From Bacteroidia bacterium (GTDB lineage Bacteria > Bacteroidota > Bacteroidia > Cytophagales > Cyclobacteriaceae): a stretch of DNA of 64,000 nt. Numbering within the stretch: position 1 is the first letter of the stretch; each line of letters begins with the position of its first letter. Of the stretch, positions 62,505 to 64,000 are shown piece after piece. A model generated the notes under the pieces. The model was not told the DNA's origin. It saw only the letters and a list, made by a program, of their open reading frames with translations, and did not search any database. The translations under genes and the position numbers were made by a program. The stretch covers positions 62,001 to 126,000 of the forward strand of contig JAUILA010000007.1 in NCBI GenBank assembly GCA_030432655.1. The letters are read 5' to 3'.

Positions 62505-62599
62505 TTCTGATGATACCAGTCATTGCACAAATCAGGCTTTCATTATAATTTCTGGTATAAGTGAAACGCAATGCCGCGACATTGCATAATTCAATTATC

Positions 62600-63529
62600 A
62601 TGAAAAATTTAAGTAAAGCTTTTATTATCGGGCTTTTGTTCATGATTGGAACTGTGTTGACAACCACAGCACAAATCACACTGCCCGATGAGAATGCCCG
62701 AGCGACCTTAACTCAGGAAATCGGATTGACCGAAGTTTATTTTGAGTATACAAGGCCAGCCACCAAGGGCCACGTAATATTTGGCGAACGTATTCCCTAC
62801 GGAGAACGATGGCTTACCACAGACTGGCAATATCTCAGAGCCAGGTTTGATGACGATATGCTGCTGGATAATGGTGATCGGCTGCCTGCCGGCAATTATG
62901 CCATTGAAGTGATCCCAAATGAAAATCAATGGGTGATCATTTTTAAAAAAGGAGAATGGAAACAGGCTACTATGGCATTTTTGGAAGAGGACATGATCTA
63001 CATGTTTGAAACTGAACCGGAAACTTATTTCAGCACCGGGGCAGAGGTAGCACGCATTACTGTTATTCCGGAAAAACTGGCAGAACAGGCGGATAACTTT
63101 ACCGTTCAGCTTATGAACATCTGCACTACCTGCGCTCAGGTGCAGCTTTCCTGGGATTTCACCAGGGTAACATTTGGCATCAGCAATGAAATTGATGAAC
63201 AGGTTCAGGCTACCATTCATAAATTTACCACCAACCCTGAGCTCAAACTTTCCGGCCAGTACTACCTGGCAGCCAAATATTATCTTGATACCAACAAAGA
63301 TCTGGACAAAGCGCTTGAATGGATAAACAAATCCCTTGAGTACGGTCCGGATGCCTATTGGGTAATGCATACCAAAGCAGAAATCCTTGCTAAACAAGGT
63401 GATCTGAAAGCCGCTATTAACACCGCGGAAGAGTCACAAAAAATGGCTGAAAAGAAAGGTGACATGGACTTTGTCCGGATCAACCAGCTTGAAATTCAAC
63501 GCTGGAAAGATCAAAGAAAAGGATCCTGA
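62600..63529 (+). CDS. Exported DUF2911 + TPR protein
   Basis: A 309-residue protein with signal peptide MKNLSKAFIIGLLFMIGTVLTTTA at ATG 62600. The DUF2911 domain (about residues 25-170) contains GLTEVYFEYTRPATKGHVIFG, IPYGERWLTTDW and LPAGNYAIEVIPNENQWVIIF. A C-terminal TPR region (about 225-300) contains AAKYYLDTNKDLDKALEWINKSLEYGPD. It is common in Bacteroidota and its function is unknown. Ends at a strong terminator. Confidence 0.92.
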   Translation: MKNLSKAFIIGLLFMIGTVLTTTAQITLPDENARATLTQEIGLTEVYFEYTRPATKGHVIFGERIPYGERWLTTDWQYLRARFDDDMLLDNGDRLPAGNYAIEVIPNENQWVIIFKKGEWKQATMAFLEEDMIYMFETEPETYFSTGAEVARITVIPEKLAEQADNFTVQLMNICTTCAQVQLSWDFTRVTFGISNEIDEQVQATIHKFTTNPELKLSGQYYLAAKYYLDTNKDLDKALEWINKSLEYGPDAYWVMHTKAEILAKQGDLKAAINTAEESQKMAEKKGDMDFVRINQLEIQRWKDQRKGS

Positions 63530-63559
63530 TTCGCCATGAATTAAATGTTATAATATTGT

Positions 63560-63588
63560 GCCGCCGGATAGACACCGGCGGCTTTTTT
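63560..63588 (+). terminator. Rho-independent terminator
   Basis: A perfect 8-bp stem GCCGCCGG / CCGGCGGC with a 7-nt loop and six T directly after it. It lies 30 bp beyond the DUF2911 stop codon. Confidence 0.93.
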
Positions 63589-63602
63589 CCGTTAATACCA
63601 AT

Positions 63603-64000
63603 ATGATTACAAATCCGGTTTCATCTATCGCTGAACAACTTGAAGATGTTCTGGCCTACGTAGAATCTGAAAAAGAAAAAGCGCCAGATATTCTTGCCGT
63701 TGATAAACGGCTTAGCGCGAAAAACCTGCGGAATTACATGAAATTCAGGGAACTTGATATCGCTGAATTTCAGGCCGGACTGGGCTCGCTGGGTTTGTCT
63801 CGGTTTGCCCGGGCAGAAGGACATATTCTCCATTCCATATACCAGGTTCGTTCAATTCTCCGCAAACTGAACAATGAGGAATTAATAACAGAATTCAAAG
63901 AACAGCATCCTGATCCGGATGAGGCGCTGCAATTGCTGACCCATAATACGTACAGGTTGCTGGGTCCCAGAATGCCGGAAAGGAGAATGATGATTATGGC
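63603..64000 (+). CDS. Pyruvate kinase-like protein, N-terminal part (runs off the window)
   Basis: A frame of 132 codons opens at ATG 63603 and continues past the right edge. It reads MITNPVSSIAEQL, then LSAKNLRNYMKFRELDIAEF, LGSLGLSRFARAEGHILHSI and LTHNTYRLLGPRMPERRMMI. This matches the N-terminal region of the atypical pyruvate kinase-like proteins, in which a helical domain precedes the barrel. The catalytic part lies beyond the window, so the assignment rests on the N-terminal pattern only. Confidence 0.65.
   Translation, partial: MITNPVSSIAEQLEDVLAYVESEKEKAPDILAVDKRLSAKNLRNYMKFRELDIAEFQAGLGSLGLSRFARAEGHILHSIYQVRSILRKLNNEELITEFKEQHPDPDEALQLLTHNTYRLLGPRMPERRMMIM

Overview
The window looks like a chromosomal segment of a Bacteroidota bacterium, probably not one of the gut Bacteroidales. 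Evidence for this: a large exported protein ends in a gliding-motility/type IX secretion C-terminal domain (40088-42769); several genes belong to Bacteroidota-typical families (DUF2911 with TPRs, MacB/FtsX permeases, TolB-propeller amidohydrolases); Shine-Dalgarno sequences are mostly absent; and a few promoters fit the TTTG-N19-TAnnTTTG pattern of this phylum. I see no phage, insertion sequence, CRISPR array or rRNA operon. One tRNA (Lys-TTT) is present.

Layout. 1-5.7 kb: an FtsX permease cut by the window edge, an MscS channel, a secreted M28 peptidase, and a MarR regulator with a membrane protein that share a repeated operator-like box. 5.7-12.2 kb: a minus-strand run with GH31 and GH88 lipoprotein glycosidases and five small housekeeping or accessory proteins. 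12.3-13.8 kb: thioredoxin and a CPBP membrane protease. 14-21.4 kb: an ECF sigma factor translationally coupled to a Ser/Thr kinase-TPR protein, followed by three exported proteins, with a two-domain lipoprotein transcribed divergently. 21.8-31 kb: two amidohydrolases (one interrupted by an in-frame TAG), a second M28 peptidase, and small membrane, ankyrin and TonB_C proteins. 31.2-37.9 kb: a YtfI/YtfJ-like pair, DUF421, two universal stress proteins, a split phosphotransferase/kinase pair and isocitrate dehydrogenase. 38-47.4 kb: an oxidoreductase, tRNA-Lys, a TPR/SH3 protein, the T9SS-type exoprotein, RlmD, two small membrane proteins, and a BlaI/BlaR1-like pair with two perfect operators. 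47.6-53.8 kb: HemA, an S1/P1 nuclease, and a four-gene operon of circularly permuted ATP-grasp, alpha-E, Anbu proteasome-like protease and transglutaminase. 53.9-64 kb: PhzF, pncB-pncA, DUF559, and a stress cluster (two more Usps, a receiver-CRP fusion, Hsp20, a phosphoribosyltransferase), then DUF2911 and the start of a pyruvate-kinase-like gene.

The strongest systems for follow-up are these. (1) The ATP-grasp/alpha-E/Anbu/transglutaminase operon has overlapping genes, and its substrate is unknown. (2) A stress and NAD-salvage gene set resembles the content of the mycobacterial DosR dormancy regulon, but its regulator is a receiver-CRP fusion. (3) The BlaI/BlaR1-like pair has two identical-arm operators, and its sensor carries a long coiled coil where a penicillin-binding domain would be expected. 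(4) The ECF sigma/kinase module has a kinase lacking the HRD arginine. (5) A nonsense codon splits an otherwise intact amidohydrolase.

All product names come from reading the translated sequences; no database search was run.
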